64,000 nucleotides of DNA. Origin: Cedecea sp000277545 (GTDB lineage: Bacteria > Pseudomonadota > Gammaproteobacteria > Enterobacterales > Enterobacteriaceae). The first letter of the stretch is position 1. The number at the start of each line of letters is the position of its first letter. Positions 35,784 to 44,193 of this stretch are shown here, one piece after another. The notes under the pieces are model-generated. The model was given only the letters and a program-made list of their open reading frames with translations. It had not been told where the DNA came from and ran no database searches. Position numbers and translations under genes: made by a program. The stretch lies in NCBI GenBank assembly GCA_050847315.1, contig CP193791.1. One strand, 5' to 3'.

Positions 35784-37199
35784 ATGCAACGAGGGATAGT
35801 TTGGGTCGTTGACGACGATAGCTCCATCCGCTGGGTCCTTGAGCGCGCGTTAACCGGAGCCGGATTAAGCTGCACCACCTTTGAGAGTGGCAATGAGGTG
35901 CTGGACGCGCTGGCGACCAAAACCCCGGACGTGTTGCTGTCGGACATTCGTATGCCCGGCATGGACGGTCTTGCCCTGTTAAAGCAGATTAAGCAGCGCC
36001 ACCCGATGCTGCCGGTCATCATCATGACCGCGCATTCTGATTTAGACGCAGCCGTTAGCGCCTATCAACAGGGGGCTTTCGATTATCTGCCAAAACCGTT
36101 TGATATCGACGAGGCGGTAGCGCTGGTTGAACGCGCGATCAGCCACTATCAGGAACAGCAGCAGCCGCGAAATGCGCCGGATAACGGGCCAACGACCGAC
36201 ATCATCGGCGAAGCCCCGGCGATGCAGGACGTGTTTCGTATTATTGGTCGTCTGTCGCGCTCCTCCATCAGCGTACTGATTAACGGCGAATCCGGGACCG
36301 GTAAAGAGCTTGTGGCGCACGCGCTGCACCGCCACAGCCCACGGGTTAAATCGCCGTTTATCGCGCTCAATATGGCGGCTATTCCCAAAGATTTAATCGA
36401 GTCAGAGCTGTTCGGGCATGAAAAAGGGGCTTTCACCGGCGCCAACCAGATTCGCCAGGGGCGCTTCGAACAGGCTGACGGCGGCACGCTGTTTCTCGAC
36501 GAAATAGGTGATATGCCGCTGGACGTTCAAACTCGTTTGCTGCGCGTGCTGGCAGACGGACAGTTTTACCGCGTGGGCGGCTACGCGGCGGTAAAAGTGG
36601 ATGTCCGCATCATTGCGGCAACCCACCAGAACCTTGAGCAGCGGGTACAGGAAGGCAAGTTTCGTGAGGACTTGTTCCACCGTCTGAACGTCATCCGCGT
36701 GCACCTGCCTCCGCTTCGCGAGCGTCGGGAAGATATTCCGCGTCTGGCACGCCATTTCCTGCAAGTGGCCGCGCGCGAACTGGGCGTGGAAGCAAAGCTG
36801 CTGCATCCCGAAACGGAAAACGCCTTAACGCGTCTCGCCTGGCCCGGCAACGTGCGCCAATTGGAAAATACCTGTCGCTGGTTGACGGTCATGGCAGCGG
36901 GTCAGGAAGTGCTTATTCAGGATCTCCCGAGCGAGCTGTTTGAAACGACAGTGACCGAAAGCGGCGGGGTCACGCAGACCAACCCGGACAGCTGGGCCAT
37001 GCTGTTAGCACAGTGGGCGGAACGAGCGTTGCGCTCCGGCCATCAGGATCTGCTTTCTGAGGCGCAGCCGGAAATGGAACGCACGCTGCTAACCACTGCG
37101 CTGAGACATACTCAGGGGCATAAACAAGAAGCAGCTCGCCTGCTGGGATGGGGCCGAAACACGCTGACTCGTAAGCTAAAAGAGCTGGGTATGGAGTAA
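35784..37199 (+). CDS. glnG: Nitrogen regulation response regulator NtrC
   Basis: NtrC activates sigma54 promoters such as glnAp2 and represses glnLp. Start 35784 gives MQRGIVWVVDDDSSIRWVLERAL and 471 residues (E. coli 469). Domains: receiver with DDD and the phosphorylated aspartate in VLLSDIRMPGMDG near residue 54; AAA+ domain with Walker A GESGTGKEL near 169, the sigma54-contacting GAFTGAN near 216 and Walker B GGTLFLDEIGD near 233; C-terminal Fis-type helix-turn-helix (KQEAARLLGWGRNTLTRKLKELGM). Confidence 0.97.
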   Translation: MQRGIVWVVDDDSSIRWVLERALTGAGLSCTTFESGNEVLDALATKTPDVLLSDIRMPGMDGLALLKQIKQRHPMLPVIIMTAHSDLDAAVSAYQQGAFDYLPKPFDIDEAVALVERAISHYQEQQQPRNAPDNGPTTDIIGEAPAMQDVFRIIGRLSRSSISVLINGESGTGKELVAHALHRHSPRVKSPFIALNMAAIPKDLIESELFGHEKGAFTGANQIRQGRFEQADGGTLFLDEIGDMPLDVQTRLLRVLADGQFYRVGGYAAVKVDVRIIAATHQNLEQRVQEGKFREDLFHRLNVIRVHLPPLRERREDIPRLARHFLQVAARELGVEAKLLHPETENALTRLAWPGNVRQLENTCRWLTVMAAGQEVLIQDLPSELFETTVTESGGVTQTNPDSWAMLLAQWAERALRSGHQDLLSEAQPEMERTLLTTALRHTQGHKQEAARLLGWGRNTLTRKLKELGME

Positions 37200-37254
37200 C
37201 GTTCGGCCATTTTGTAAAGAAGCAAATCAGCCCGCAAATTGCTGCTATTTTGTA

Positions 37255-37283
37255 CTTTACTGCCGCGCCGGGTTAAGTATGAT
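37255..37283 (+). promoter_or_regulatory. Possible sigma70 promoter of yshB
   Basis: CTTTAC (37255-37260), 17-base spacer, TATGAT (37278-37283), 28 bases before the yshB ATG. Matches are moderate; read-through from glnG is the alternative. Confidence 0.4.
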
Positions 37284-37311
37284 CGGGCGCGTTCAGGCAG
37301 GAGAGTCAGTT

Positions 37312-37434
37312 ATGTTGGAATCCGTAATTCATATGGTCACGCGCGGCGCCGAAGCTGGTGCAGCCGCTGGCCATTCGCCGCAGACGGCAGTAGCCGCGGT
37401 GATGTGCGCGTTACTGGTGAGCTTCTTTAGCTAA
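37312..37434 (+). CDS. yshB: Small membrane protein YshB
   Basis: A 40-residue protein read directly from the sequence: MLESVIHMVTRGAEAGAAAG, then HSPQTAVAAVMCALLVSFFS to TAA. It matches E. coli YshB (36 residues), which begins MLESIINLV and contains HTPQTAVAAVLCA, and sits in the same place between glnG and hemN. The C-terminal half is hydrophobic and probably forms one membrane helix. AGGAGA stands 8 bases before the start, and a terminator follows 6 bases after the stop. YshB has been linked to intracellular growth of Salmonella; its molecular role is unknown. Confidence 0.88.
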   Translation: MLESVIHMVTRGAEAGAAAGHSPQTAVAAVMCALLVSFFS

Positions 37435-37440
37435 AAGAGA

Positions 37441-37466
37441 AGGCGGGGAAACCCCGCCTTTTTTAT
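37441..37466. terminator. Bidirectional terminator between yshB and hemN
   Basis: AGGCGGGG, three-base loop AAA, CCCCGCCT followed by TTTTTT on the plus strand. The hemN stop (37463) lies within it, so it could also serve the minus strand. Confidence 0.85.
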
Positions 37467-38836
37467 ATCACTCTGGAAAACTGCTGCAGGCGCGCCTTTT
37501 GCCTCAGATAGGCATCAAAACACATGCAAATGTTGCGAATAAGCAGGCGTCCCTTGCCGGTCACCTGAATCCCCTGCTCACTGACCTCCACCAGCCCATC
37601 TTTCGCCAGCGGCGCCAGCAGGCCTAAGTCCTCGGCAAAGTAATCCGCAAACGTCAGCGACCATACCTGCTCAATGTCGGCGAAGTTAAGCTGGAAGTTG
37701 CAGATCAGCGCCTTGATAACATCGCGGCGAATGCAATCGTCCCGCGTGAGCGCCAGGCCACGCCACAGCGCATTGCCCTGCTCATCCACCTGCTGATAAT
37801 AGCGCTTTAGCTCTTTCTCGTTCTGCGCGTAACAGTCGCCAATCATGCTAATTGCCGACACGCCAAGCCCCAGCAGGTCGGTATCCCCTTGAGTGGTATA
37901 CCCCTGGAAATTACGGTGTAGTTTGCCTTCCCGCTGGGCAATCGCCAGTTCATCGTCCGGGCGGGCAAAGTGATCCATCCCGATAAACTGGTAACCAGAC
38001 CCCGTCAGCGAGTCGATGGTTTCCTGCAGGATATCCAGCTTCTGCTGCGCGCTCGGTAAATCAGCGTCTTTAATCTTGCGCTGGGCGGCGAATAGCGTCG
38101 GCAGATGCGCATAGTTGAAAACGCTAAGGCGATGCGGGCTTAGCTCGGCTACGCGCTTGAGCGTGAAGGCAAAGCTTTCCGGCGTTTGCTTTGGCAGGCC
38201 GTAAATCAGGTCAATGTTGGTGGAAGTAAACCCCAGTGCCCGCGCACGCTCGATCAGCGCGAAGATAAACGCTTCGTCCTGCTCGCGGTTGACGAGGCGC
38301 TGCACTTCTTTATTGAAGTCCTGAACGCCCATACTAAGGCGGGTAAAGCCTTCCTGCCGAAGATGGTCGAGCACATCCAGTTCAATTTCACGCGGGTCAA
38401 CTTCAATAGACAGTTCCGCGTCATCATTAAAATGGAAATTGCCACGCAACAGCGCCATCAGGCGGCTTATTTGCGCTTTGCTCAGATAAGTTGGCGTCCC
38501 GCCGCCCCAGTGCAGCTGGCTAACCTGCCGGCCCGCAAACAGCGGCGAACGGTGGATGACTTCCTGCTCCAGAGCATCGAGGTACCGGTCGGCCTTGTGC
38601 TGCTGGCGGGTCACAATTTTATTGCAGCCACAGAAATAGCAAAGCTTGTGGCAGAACGGGATATGCACATAAAGCGACAGCGGCCGCTCCGGGTAACGGG
38701 CAACCGCCTGCAAAAATGCCGGTTCGCCAAAGGCTTCAGAAAATTCCAGTGCGGTTGGATAAGAGGTGTAACGCGGCCCTGAATAATTATATTTCTGGAT
38801 CAGAGCCAGATCCCAGTCGATTAACTGCTCAGACAT
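37463..38836 (-). CDS. hemN: Oxygen-independent coproporphyrinogen III oxidase HemN
   Basis: HemN is a radical-SAM enzyme that decarboxylates two propionates of coproporphyrinogen III to give protoporphyrinogen IX in anaerobic haem synthesis. The cluster motif is FCHKLCYFCGC (cysteines near residues 62, 66, 69), with HWGGGTPTYL near 110 binding S-adenosylmethionine. ATG 38836 gives 457 residues, as in E. coli, with AAGGAG 5 bases upstream; an in-frame GTG at 38842 is too close to that site. It begins 3 bases after the stop of a candidate 58-residue gene. Confidence 0.97.
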   Translation of the reverse strand: MSEQLIDWDLALIQKYNYSGPRYTSYPTALEFSEAFGEPAFLQAVARYPERPLSLYVHIPFCHKLCYFCGCNKIVTRQQHKADRYLDALEQEVIHRSPLFAGRQVSQLHWGGGTPTYLSKAQISRLMALLRGNFHFNDDAELSIEVDPREIELDVLDHLRQEGFTRLSMGVQDFNKEVQRLVNREQDEAFIFALIERARALGFTSTNIDLIYGLPKQTPESFAFTLKRVAELSPHRLSVFNYAHLPTLFAAQRKIKDADLPSAQQKLDILQETIDSLTGSGYQFIGMDHFARPDDELAIAQREGKLHRNFQGYTTQGDTDLLGLGVSAISMIGDCYAQNEKELKRYYQQVDEQGNALWRGLALTRDDCIRRDVIKALICNFQLNFADIEQVWSLTFADYFAEDLGLLAPLAKDGLVEVSEQGIQVTGKGRLLIRNICMCFDAYLRQKARLQQFSRVI

Positions 38837-38838
38837 AC

Positions 38839-39015
38839 TCACTCCTTGCGGTGTTGTCGCCGGCGCCGACGAGGCGAAGCTGGCCCGTTCATTCCACGAG
38901 CCATAACCCTTCGCCGCAGCGAATTCTGCAGCCGCGACAGCCGCCGTAGTTTAACGAATAACCACAGCAGATAACACACCAGCGGAATAACCATAATAAG
39001 AACAGGTAATCCCAT
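38839..39015 (-). CDS. Candidate small membrane protein between yihI and hemN
   Basis: I do not recognise this gene. A 58-codon frame fills the gap between yihI (stop 11 bases upstream) and hemN (start 3 bases downstream). It reads MGLPVLIMVIPLVCYLLWLF, one clear membrane helix, then VKLRRLSRLQNSLRRRV and a very basic tail ending RRRRRQHRKE. The tight packing and the clean hydrophobic-then-basic design argue for a real inner-membrane protein with the tail in the cytosol. Against it, no good ribosome-binding site precedes ATG 39015; translation would depend on coupling to yihI, or start at an internal ATG (38994). In vibrios a DUF2489 protein with an N-terminal membrane helix sits between yihI and hemN, so this could be a reduced relative. 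Confidence 0.45.
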   Translation of the reverse strand: MGLPVLIMVIPLVCYLLWLFVKLRRLSRLQNSLRRRVMARGMNGPASPRRRRRQHRKE

Positions 39016-39026
39016 AGGAGTAAACG

Positions 39027-39542
39027 TCAGTTACCGCCCTTCAGCAGACGCATCAAATCATCCGCTTTTTCTTCTTCTTCCTCTTCATCGTCTTCCCAGG
39101 CGATGCCGAGCTGTTCCATTAGTGCATCGATGCGGTCGAGCTTCGCATCCACCCAGGACTGCTCTTCCTTGCTAAGGGTTTCGCCTGCTTCCAGACGCTC
39201 CAGCAGCCCATCCAGGCGCTCATCGTTTTCCAGCATATCCAGCTCAGCCTGTGGTGTTAGCATAGGTTTCTCGCTCTTCGGTTTGTGCTGTTTAGCGACC
39301 GGTGCTGCATCGGTTACGCCCAGTTGAATAGGTTTTTTACTGCCAATGCGAGGGTCTTTCGCCTGACCCGATGATTTGCCGCCTTTCGCCTGATTGCCAC
39401 CATTCGCGCGGCTCCCCGCTGCGTGGCCGCTGTGTTTTTTCTGGCGCTTACGCTCACGCGCTTCCTGGTCAAGCTCTTCGCGTGATTTACGGCGTGCTTT
39501 TGCCGGTTTTTTACCTTGTGGTGCCGAGTTTGGTTGCTTCAT
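39027..39542 (-). CDS. yihI: Der GTPase-activating protein YihI
   Basis: YihI stimulates the GTPase Der (EngA), a 50S assembly factor, and tunes its activity. The 171-residue protein (E. coli 169) has a very basic N-terminal half (KPARARRKSREELDQEARERKRQKK-like, residues 13-37) and an acidic C-terminal part with LDGLLERLEAGETLSKEEQSWVDAKLDRID and a run of glutamates near residue 155. Sequence and neighbours (csrC, hemN) match E. coli. Confidence 0.94.
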   Translation of the reverse strand: MKQPNSAPQGKKPAKARRKSREELDQEARERKRQKKHSGHAAGSRANGGNQAKGGKSSGQAKDPRIGSKKPIQLGVTDAAPVAKQHKPKSEKPMLTPQAELDMLENDERLDGLLERLEAGETLSKEEQSWVDAKLDRIDALMEQLGIAWEDDEEEEEEKADDLMRLLKGGN

Positions 39543-39610
39543 GATAAGTCGTCTTAAGCCATTTTATTCAGTATAGAATTGCGGCGGAATCTAGCAGAAA
39601 GCAAGCAAAG

Positions 39611-39780
39611 AAAAAAGGCGACAGGTTAACCCGTCGCCTTTTTCTTATTCTGGCCCCCGTAAAGGAGCAAATATTCCATGTTAGCTTGAGACAACCCTGT
39701 CCTTCCTTCGCCGACACACTCACTTTACCGCTACGCTTGTTATTAACAAGGTGGCCGCCCACGCTCACGGCTTCCCCCAC
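39611..39780 (-). ncRNA. csrC: CsrC-like small RNA (CsrA antagonist)
   Basis: The gap between yihI and yihA holds csrC in E. coli, on the yihI strand. Here the minus strand ends with a terminator AAGGCGAC-GGGTTAACCT-GTCGCCTTTTTTC followed by TTTGCTTGC, essentially the same 3' end as E. coli csrC. The body has small hairpins (CTTGTT-AAT-AACAAG, GACA-GGGT-TGTC) and CsrA-type GGA motifs, but only about four. The 5' end is not defined; 39780 is a guess that would give about 170 bases, shorter than the roughly 245 of E. coli. A half-match to the UvrY box (TGTAAG near 39880) lies upstream. If real it sequesters CsrA. Confidence 0.65.
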
Positions 39781-39991
39781 AATGAACTAATCAGTTAATT
39801 ATTTGAAAATAAACCACTCTTGAATAAATCGTTGCCAATATTCACCGGGATATCTGCCATTTACCATAGCAAATGACTTACAAAATCAATCCACTTCGCT
39901 GTAAGCCTTCTGCTTCTGGCGAGAAACACGGCGTTTTCCGCTCGTTCAGGTATAATCCCCGGCAAATGCTTACCTGACGGAGACAACCGTT

Positions 39992-40627
39992 TTGAAAAAC
40001 TGGAACTATCAACTGACTAAGTTCGTGCTCAGCGCACCGGACATTCGCCATCTGCCTTCTGATACCGGTATTGAGGTTGCTTTCGCAGGCCGCTCTAACG
40101 CGGGGAAATCCAGCTCGCTGAACACGCTGACCAATCAGAAAAGCCTGGCGCGTACCAGTAAAACCCCTGGCCGTACGCAGCTCATCAACCTGTTTGAAGT
40201 TGCCGAAGGCAAACGCCTGGTAGATTTACCTGGCTACGGCTATGCCGAAGTCCCGGAAGAGGTGAAACACAAATGGCAGCGTGCGCTGGGGGAATACCTG
40301 CAAAAGCGTAACAGTCTGAAAGGCCTGGTCGTGCTGATGGATATCCGTCATCCACTGAAAGATCTCGATCAGCAGATGATTGAGTGGGCAGTAGCCAGCA
40401 ATATCGAAGTCATGCTGCTGCTGACCAAAGCCGATAAGCTCGCATCAGGCGCGCGTAAAGCACAGCTGAATATGGTGCGTGAAGCGATTCTGGCGTTTGG
40501 TGGAAATATCGAGGTCGAGGCGTTCTCTTCCCTGAAGAAAACCGGCGTTGATAAACTGCGCCTGAAGCTGGATAGCTGGTACAACGATCTTCCTCCGGCG
40601 GTGGAAGAGGAAGCGGCTGAAGAGTAA
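39992..40627 (+). CDS. yihA: Ribosome biogenesis GTPase YihA/YsxC (EngB)
   Basis: YihA is an essential small GTPase needed for 50S assembly and cell division. The 211-residue product starts with TTG at 39992 with GACGGAGAC 7 bases upstream, as in E. coli. G1 is FAGRSNAGKSS near residues 30-40, G2 SKTPGRTQ, G3 VDLPGYGYAEVP near 76, and G4 LTKADKL near 143. It is divergent from csrC/yihI. Confidence 0.96.
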   Translation: MKNWNYQLTKFVLSAPDIRHLPSDTGIEVAFAGRSNAGKSSSLNTLTNQKSLARTSKTPGRTQLINLFEVAEGKRLVDLPGYGYAEVPEEVKHKWQRALGEYLQKRNSLKGLVVLMDIRHPLKDLDQQMIEWAVASNIEVMLLLTKADKLASGARKAQLNMVREAILAFGGNIEVEAFSSLKKTGVDKLRLKLDSWYNDLPPAVEEEAAEE

Positions 40628-40666
40628 TTCGTCCCTTCAAGGATCGTCTGCTCACTCTCAGTTCAC

Positions 40667-40690
40667 AACGCGGCCCTGGCCGCGTTTTTC
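40667..40690 (+). terminator. Terminator of yihA
   Basis: AACGCGGC, loop CCTG region, GCCGCGTT followed by TTTCTTTTC, about 40 bases after the yihA stop and just before the 3' end of the convergent spf gene. Confidence 0.85.
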
Positions 40691-40705
40691 TTTTCTTTCG
40701 CGCAA

Positions 40706-40813
40706 TAAAAAACGCCCCAGTCATTTCTGACTGGGGCGGCTAAATATTCAGCCAAATCCGATTACGTGAAGTAAAAGGTCTGAAAGATAGAACATCTTAC
40801 CTCTGTACCCTAC
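40706..40813 (-). ncRNA. spf: Spot 42 RNA
   Basis: The minus strand gives GTAGGGTACAGAGGTAAGAT at the 5' end (40813), then the conserved body and the terminator GCCCCAGTCAG-AAAT-CTGACTGGGGC-type hairpin with TTTTTT. About 108 bases, against 109 in E. coli, and nearly identical. Spot 42 is an Hfq-dependent sRNA that base-pairs with mRNAs such as galK and other catabolic genes, made when glucose is present because CRP represses it. It lies between yihA and polA as in E. coli. Confidence 0.97.
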
Positions 40814-40830
40814 GCGAATAACTTTACTCC

Positions 40831-40912
40831 TTTTTAATCGCTCAAAAAAGCATTTTTTGTAGTTTTTTTTCACTTTTTGCATCACATTCTTGAATCATCA
40901 TCACAAAAAGCT
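40831..40912 (-). promoter_or_regulatory. spf promoter with candidate CRP sites
   Basis: On the minus strand TTGAGC (about 40831-40836), 17 bases, GTTATT forms a plausible promoter starting at the Spot 42 5' end. Upstream are two TGTGATG motifs about 20 bp apart (within 40870-40912), each a good CRP half-site with a poor partner. CRP is the known repressor of spf in E. coli; which motif it would use here is not clear. Confidence 0.5.
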
Positions 40913-40960
40913 ATGGCTTATGTTGCTTAGTTACAAAAACATGACCTGAGCAATTGTCGA

Positions 40961-43747
40961 TTAATGCGCCTCATCCCAGTTTTTGCCACTGCCGACTTCC
41001 ACCAGCAACGGCACGTCGAGCTTCATGCTGCTTTCCATCAACTCATGCACCTTTTTAGACACCGCTTCCACGTCGTCTTTGTGCACTTCGAACACCAGTT
41101 CATCGTGCACCTGCATGATCATTTTCACACGTGGCTTGTCTGTCTCCAGCCAGCCGTCGACTGCAATCATCGCGCGCTTGATAATATCGGCGGCAGTACC
41201 CTGCATAGGGGCGTTAATCGCAGCACGTTCCGCGCCGGCGCGGCGAGCACCGTTGCTGGAATTGATGTCCGGCAGGTAGAGACGACGGCCATCCAGCGTC
41301 TCAACATAACCCTGATCTTTCGCCTGAGCACGCGTACGCTCCATATACTCCAGCACACCCGGATAACGCTCGAAGTAGAGATCCATATACTTCTGCGACT
41401 CTTTCCGCGGAATATTGAGCTGGCGGGAAAGGCCAAAGGCGCTCATGCCGTAGATCAGACCAAAGTTAATTGCCTTCGCACTGCGACGCTGTTCGCCGGT
41501 GACGCTTTCTAGCGGCAGACCAAACACTTCCGCAGCGGTGGCGCGGTGGATATCTTTGCCTTCGGCAAAGGCGCTTAACAGGCCTTTATCGCGGGAGAGG
41601 TGGGCCATGATACGCAGTTCAATTTGCGAGTAGTCCGCAGAAAGAATCACGTAGTCCTTAGGCGCAATAAAGGCCTGACGAATACGGCGCCCTTCTTCGT
41701 TGCGAACAGGAATGTTCTGCAGGTTAGGATCGGTAGAAGATAAACGCCCGGTGGCCGTAACTGCCTGGTGATAAGACGTATGCACGCGCCCGGTTATCGG
41801 GCTAATCATCAGCGGTAGCTTGTCGGTATAGGTGGATTTCAGCTTCGCAAGGCCACGGTATTCCAGGATCACTTTCGGCAGAGGATAGTCCAGCGCCAGC
41901 TCTTCAAGCACCTCTTCGGACGTAGAAGGCGCTCCGCCCGGCGTTTTCTTCAGCGGCTTAATTCCCTGCTTTTCAAAGAGAATGGTTTGCAGCTGCTTTG
42001 TAGAAGAGAGATTAAATTCTTCTCCGGCGATTTCATGAGCCTTGCGTTCAAGCTCGGCCAGGCGCTTAGTCAGCTCACCAGAATGCGCGTGCAAAATAGC
42101 CGGATCGATTTTCACGCCGTTGCGTTCAATGCGCGAAATTACCGGCACCAGCGGCATTTCAACGTTTTTAAAGATGCTTAATGGGCCTGCAACCTTCTCG
42201 AGTTTCGGCCACATCTTCAGGTGCAGCTGCAGGGTGACATCCGCATCTTCTGCCGCATAGCGCCCGGCAGTTTCCAAATCGATCTGGTTAAAGGTCAGCT
42301 GTTTTTTGCCTTTGCCGGCAATCTCTTCAAACGAGATGGTTTGGTGCTTCAGCCAGCGATCGGCCAGGCTGTCCATATCATGGCGGCCTGCGACGCTGTC
42401 CAGCGTGTAGGATTCCAGCATGGTGTCAAAAGCGATACCCCGCAGTTCAATGCCATAGTTCTGCATGATGCCACGGTCGTATTTCAGGTTTTGCCCGACT
42501 TTCAGCGCCTTCTCATCTTCCAGCAGCGGCTTAAGTAGTTCCAGCGCACGTTCGCGAGAAATTTGCTCCGGCGCATCGAGATAGTCATGCGCAACGGGGA
42601 TATAGCAGGCCACACCCGGTTCTGTCGCAAAGGAAAGTCCGACCAGATTGGCACTGACGTTGTCCAGGCTGTCGGTCTCGGTATCAAACGCAAACAGCGG
42701 TGCTTTTTTCAGCCGCTCAATCCATTCAAGCAGTACGCGCTCATCCAGGATAGTGACGTAGTTGTCATAAGAGAGCTGGCTGGCTGGCACTTCAGGTTCG
42801 GCTTCAACCTCACCGGCTTTCTGCGGTTGTGCGGCCGGCTTAGCCCCTTTGGCCTGCATCCATTTCCCGGCCTCTACGTCGGTTATCCAGCGTTTGAATT
42901 CATACTGCTTGAAGAGTGTCAGCAGTTCGTCTGCCGCCGGCTGCTGGACTTCAAGCTGCTCGCAGCCCAGTTCCAGCTCAACGTCGGTCTTAATGGTGGC
43001 GAGCTTATAGGAGAGGTAGGCCAGCTCTTTGCTTTGCTCCAGCTTAGCGGCCATCGTTTTCGCGCCACGGAAGGTGAGTTCGGCAATTTTTTCAGGGTTG
43101 GCGTAAAGCGTATCCAGCCCACCCAGCCCCTGAAGCAGCGCCTGAGCCGTTTTTTCACCCACGCCCGGTACGCCAGGGATGTTGTCCGAAGAGTCACCCA
43201 TCAGCGCCAGGAAGTCGATAATCAGCTCCGGAGGTACGCCGTATTTGGTCAGTACCTCTTCCGGCCCAAGGATGGTATTGGTCATGGTGTTAATCAGCGT
43301 CACGCCCGGCGTCACCAGCTGCGCCATGTCTTTATCACCGGTACTGATCAATACCGGGCGGCCGGCTTTTTCAGCCTCCAACGCCAGCGTACCGATAACA
43401 TCATCAGCTTCAACACCTGAGACGGCCAGTAAAGGCAGGCCCATCGCTTTAACCATCGCATGCAGCGGCTCAATCTGCGCTCTGAGATCGTCCGGCATTG
43501 GGGGACGGTGCGATTTATAGTCCTCAAACAGCTCATCACGGAACGTTTTGCCTTTGGCATCAAACACTACGGCAGCGTGCGTCGGCTGGTATTGCAGAAT
43601 CAGGCTACGCAGCATGTTCAGCACACCGTACATCGCCCCTGTTGGCTCGCCACGGCTGTTCGTCAACGGTGGGAAGGCATGATATGCCCGATAAAGATAG
43701 GAAGAGCCATCAACGAGGATAAGCGGGTTGTCTGCGATCTGGACCAT
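40961..43747 (-). CDS. polA: DNA polymerase I
   Basis: Pol I removes RNA primers and fills gaps in replication and repair. Start 43747 (MVQIADNPLILVDGSSYLYRAYHAF) gives 928 residues as in E. coli; the open frame reaches back to 43828 without family support. Domains: 5'-3' exonuclease (1 to about 320, with GDSSDNIPGVPGVG and DAKGKTFRDELFEDYK), 3'-5' exonuclease (FAFDTETDSLDN near 350), and polymerase with motif A LSADYSQIELRI near 702, motif B RRSAKAINFGLIYGMS near 754 and motif C MQVHDELVFEV near 878. A perfect DnaA box lies 131 bases upstream. Confidence 0.98.
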   Translation of the reverse strand: MVQIADNPLILVDGSSYLYRAYHAFPPLTNSRGEPTGAMYGVLNMLRSLILQYQPTHAAVVFDAKGKTFRDELFEDYKSHRPPMPDDLRAQIEPLHAMVKAMGLPLLAVSGVEADDVIGTLALEAEKAGRPVLISTGDKDMAQLVTPGVTLINTMTNTILGPEEVLTKYGVPPELIIDFLALMGDSSDNIPGVPGVGEKTAQALLQGLGGLDTLYANPEKIAELTFRGAKTMAAKLEQSKELAYLSYKLATIKTDVELELGCEQLEVQQPAADELLTLFKQYEFKRWITDVEAGKWMQAKGAKPAAQPQKAGEVEAEPEVPASQLSYDNYVTILDERVLLEWIERLKKAPLFAFDTETDSLDNVSANLVGLSFATEPGVACYIPVAHDYLDAPEQISRERALELLKPLLEDEKALKVGQNLKYDRGIMQNYGIELRGIAFDTMLESYTLDSVAGRHDMDSLADRWLKHQTISFEEIAGKGKKQLTFNQIDLETAGRYAAEDADVTLQLHLKMWPKLEKVAGPLSIFKNVEMPLVPVISRIERNGVKIDPAILHAHSGELTKRLAELERKAHEIAGEEFNLSSTKQLQTILFEKQGIKPLKKTPGGAPSTSEEVLEELALDYPLPKVILEYRGLAKLKSTYTDKLPLMISPITGRVHTSYHQAVTATGRLSSTDPNLQNIPVRNEEGRRIRQAFIAPKDYVILSADYSQIELRIMAHLSRDKGLLSAFAEGKDIHRATAAEVFGLPLESVTGEQRRSAKAINFGLIYGMSAFGLSRQLNIPRKESQKYMDLYFERYPGVLEYMERTRAQAKDQGYVETLDGRRLYLPDINSSNGARRAGAERAAINAPMQGTAADIIKRAMIAVDGWLETDKPRVKMIMQVHDELVFEVHKDDVEAVSKKVHELMESSMKLDVPLLVEVGSGKNWDEAH

Positions 43748-43877
43748 AATGTTCCGTTCCATGCCTGTGATTAATGTATTGCTAAAGGATGCCATAGCCT
43801 GGCCAAAAACATGAACTATTGGGCGCAATATGCTGAAAAGAATTCCAGGATTGGGGGATCCTGCGTGAGATCGTTTT

Positions 43878-43886
43878 TGTGGATAA
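43878..43886 (-). promoter_or_regulatory. Perfect DnaA box upstream of polA
   Basis: TTATCCACA on the minus strand, the exact consensus DnaA site, 131 bases before the polA ATG. DnaA was reported to stimulate polA expression in E. coli, so this may be a working site. The rest of the 446-bp gap to yihG (43748-44193) is AT-rich and shows only a short palindrome AACGATCGTT near 44006. Confidence 0.65.
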
Positions 43887-44193
43887 CTTTGTGTATATTT
43901 TTTTAACTAACTAATTTCACGGCATTATTTTTATTGATCCTTTATTAAATACATTTTAATTTCAGTAAGTTAAATGAATGTGAGTTTAGCCTTACTGAAT
44001 TAACCAACGATCGTTTGATGTGGATATATACTCAGGCGGGTAAGAAAAACGGGCCACTGTTCTCCCCATAAATGCGATCGGTGAAAATCCTGTTCATTTG
44101 GCGAGTCGCCATTATCGGTTTTCTGATAAGATCCGCCCCTTATTGCCGCTAATATCAGCATTCCATACACCCTAACCAGCAAAAACATTACCT

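Noticed and set aside
37239..37430. 63-codon open frame overlapping yshB in another frame
   Set aside because: The yshB frame matches a known small protein and has the proper ribosome-binding site.
39568..39780. 70-codon open frame on the minus strand
   Set aside because: It covers the csrC-like RNA and runs through its terminator; composition is not protein-like.
42563..43420. 285-codon open frame opposite polA
   Set aside because: Shadow of polA for the same reasons.
43748..43828. Upstream start for polA
   Set aside because: The 27 extra residues have no family support and start 43747 gives exactly the usual 928 residues.
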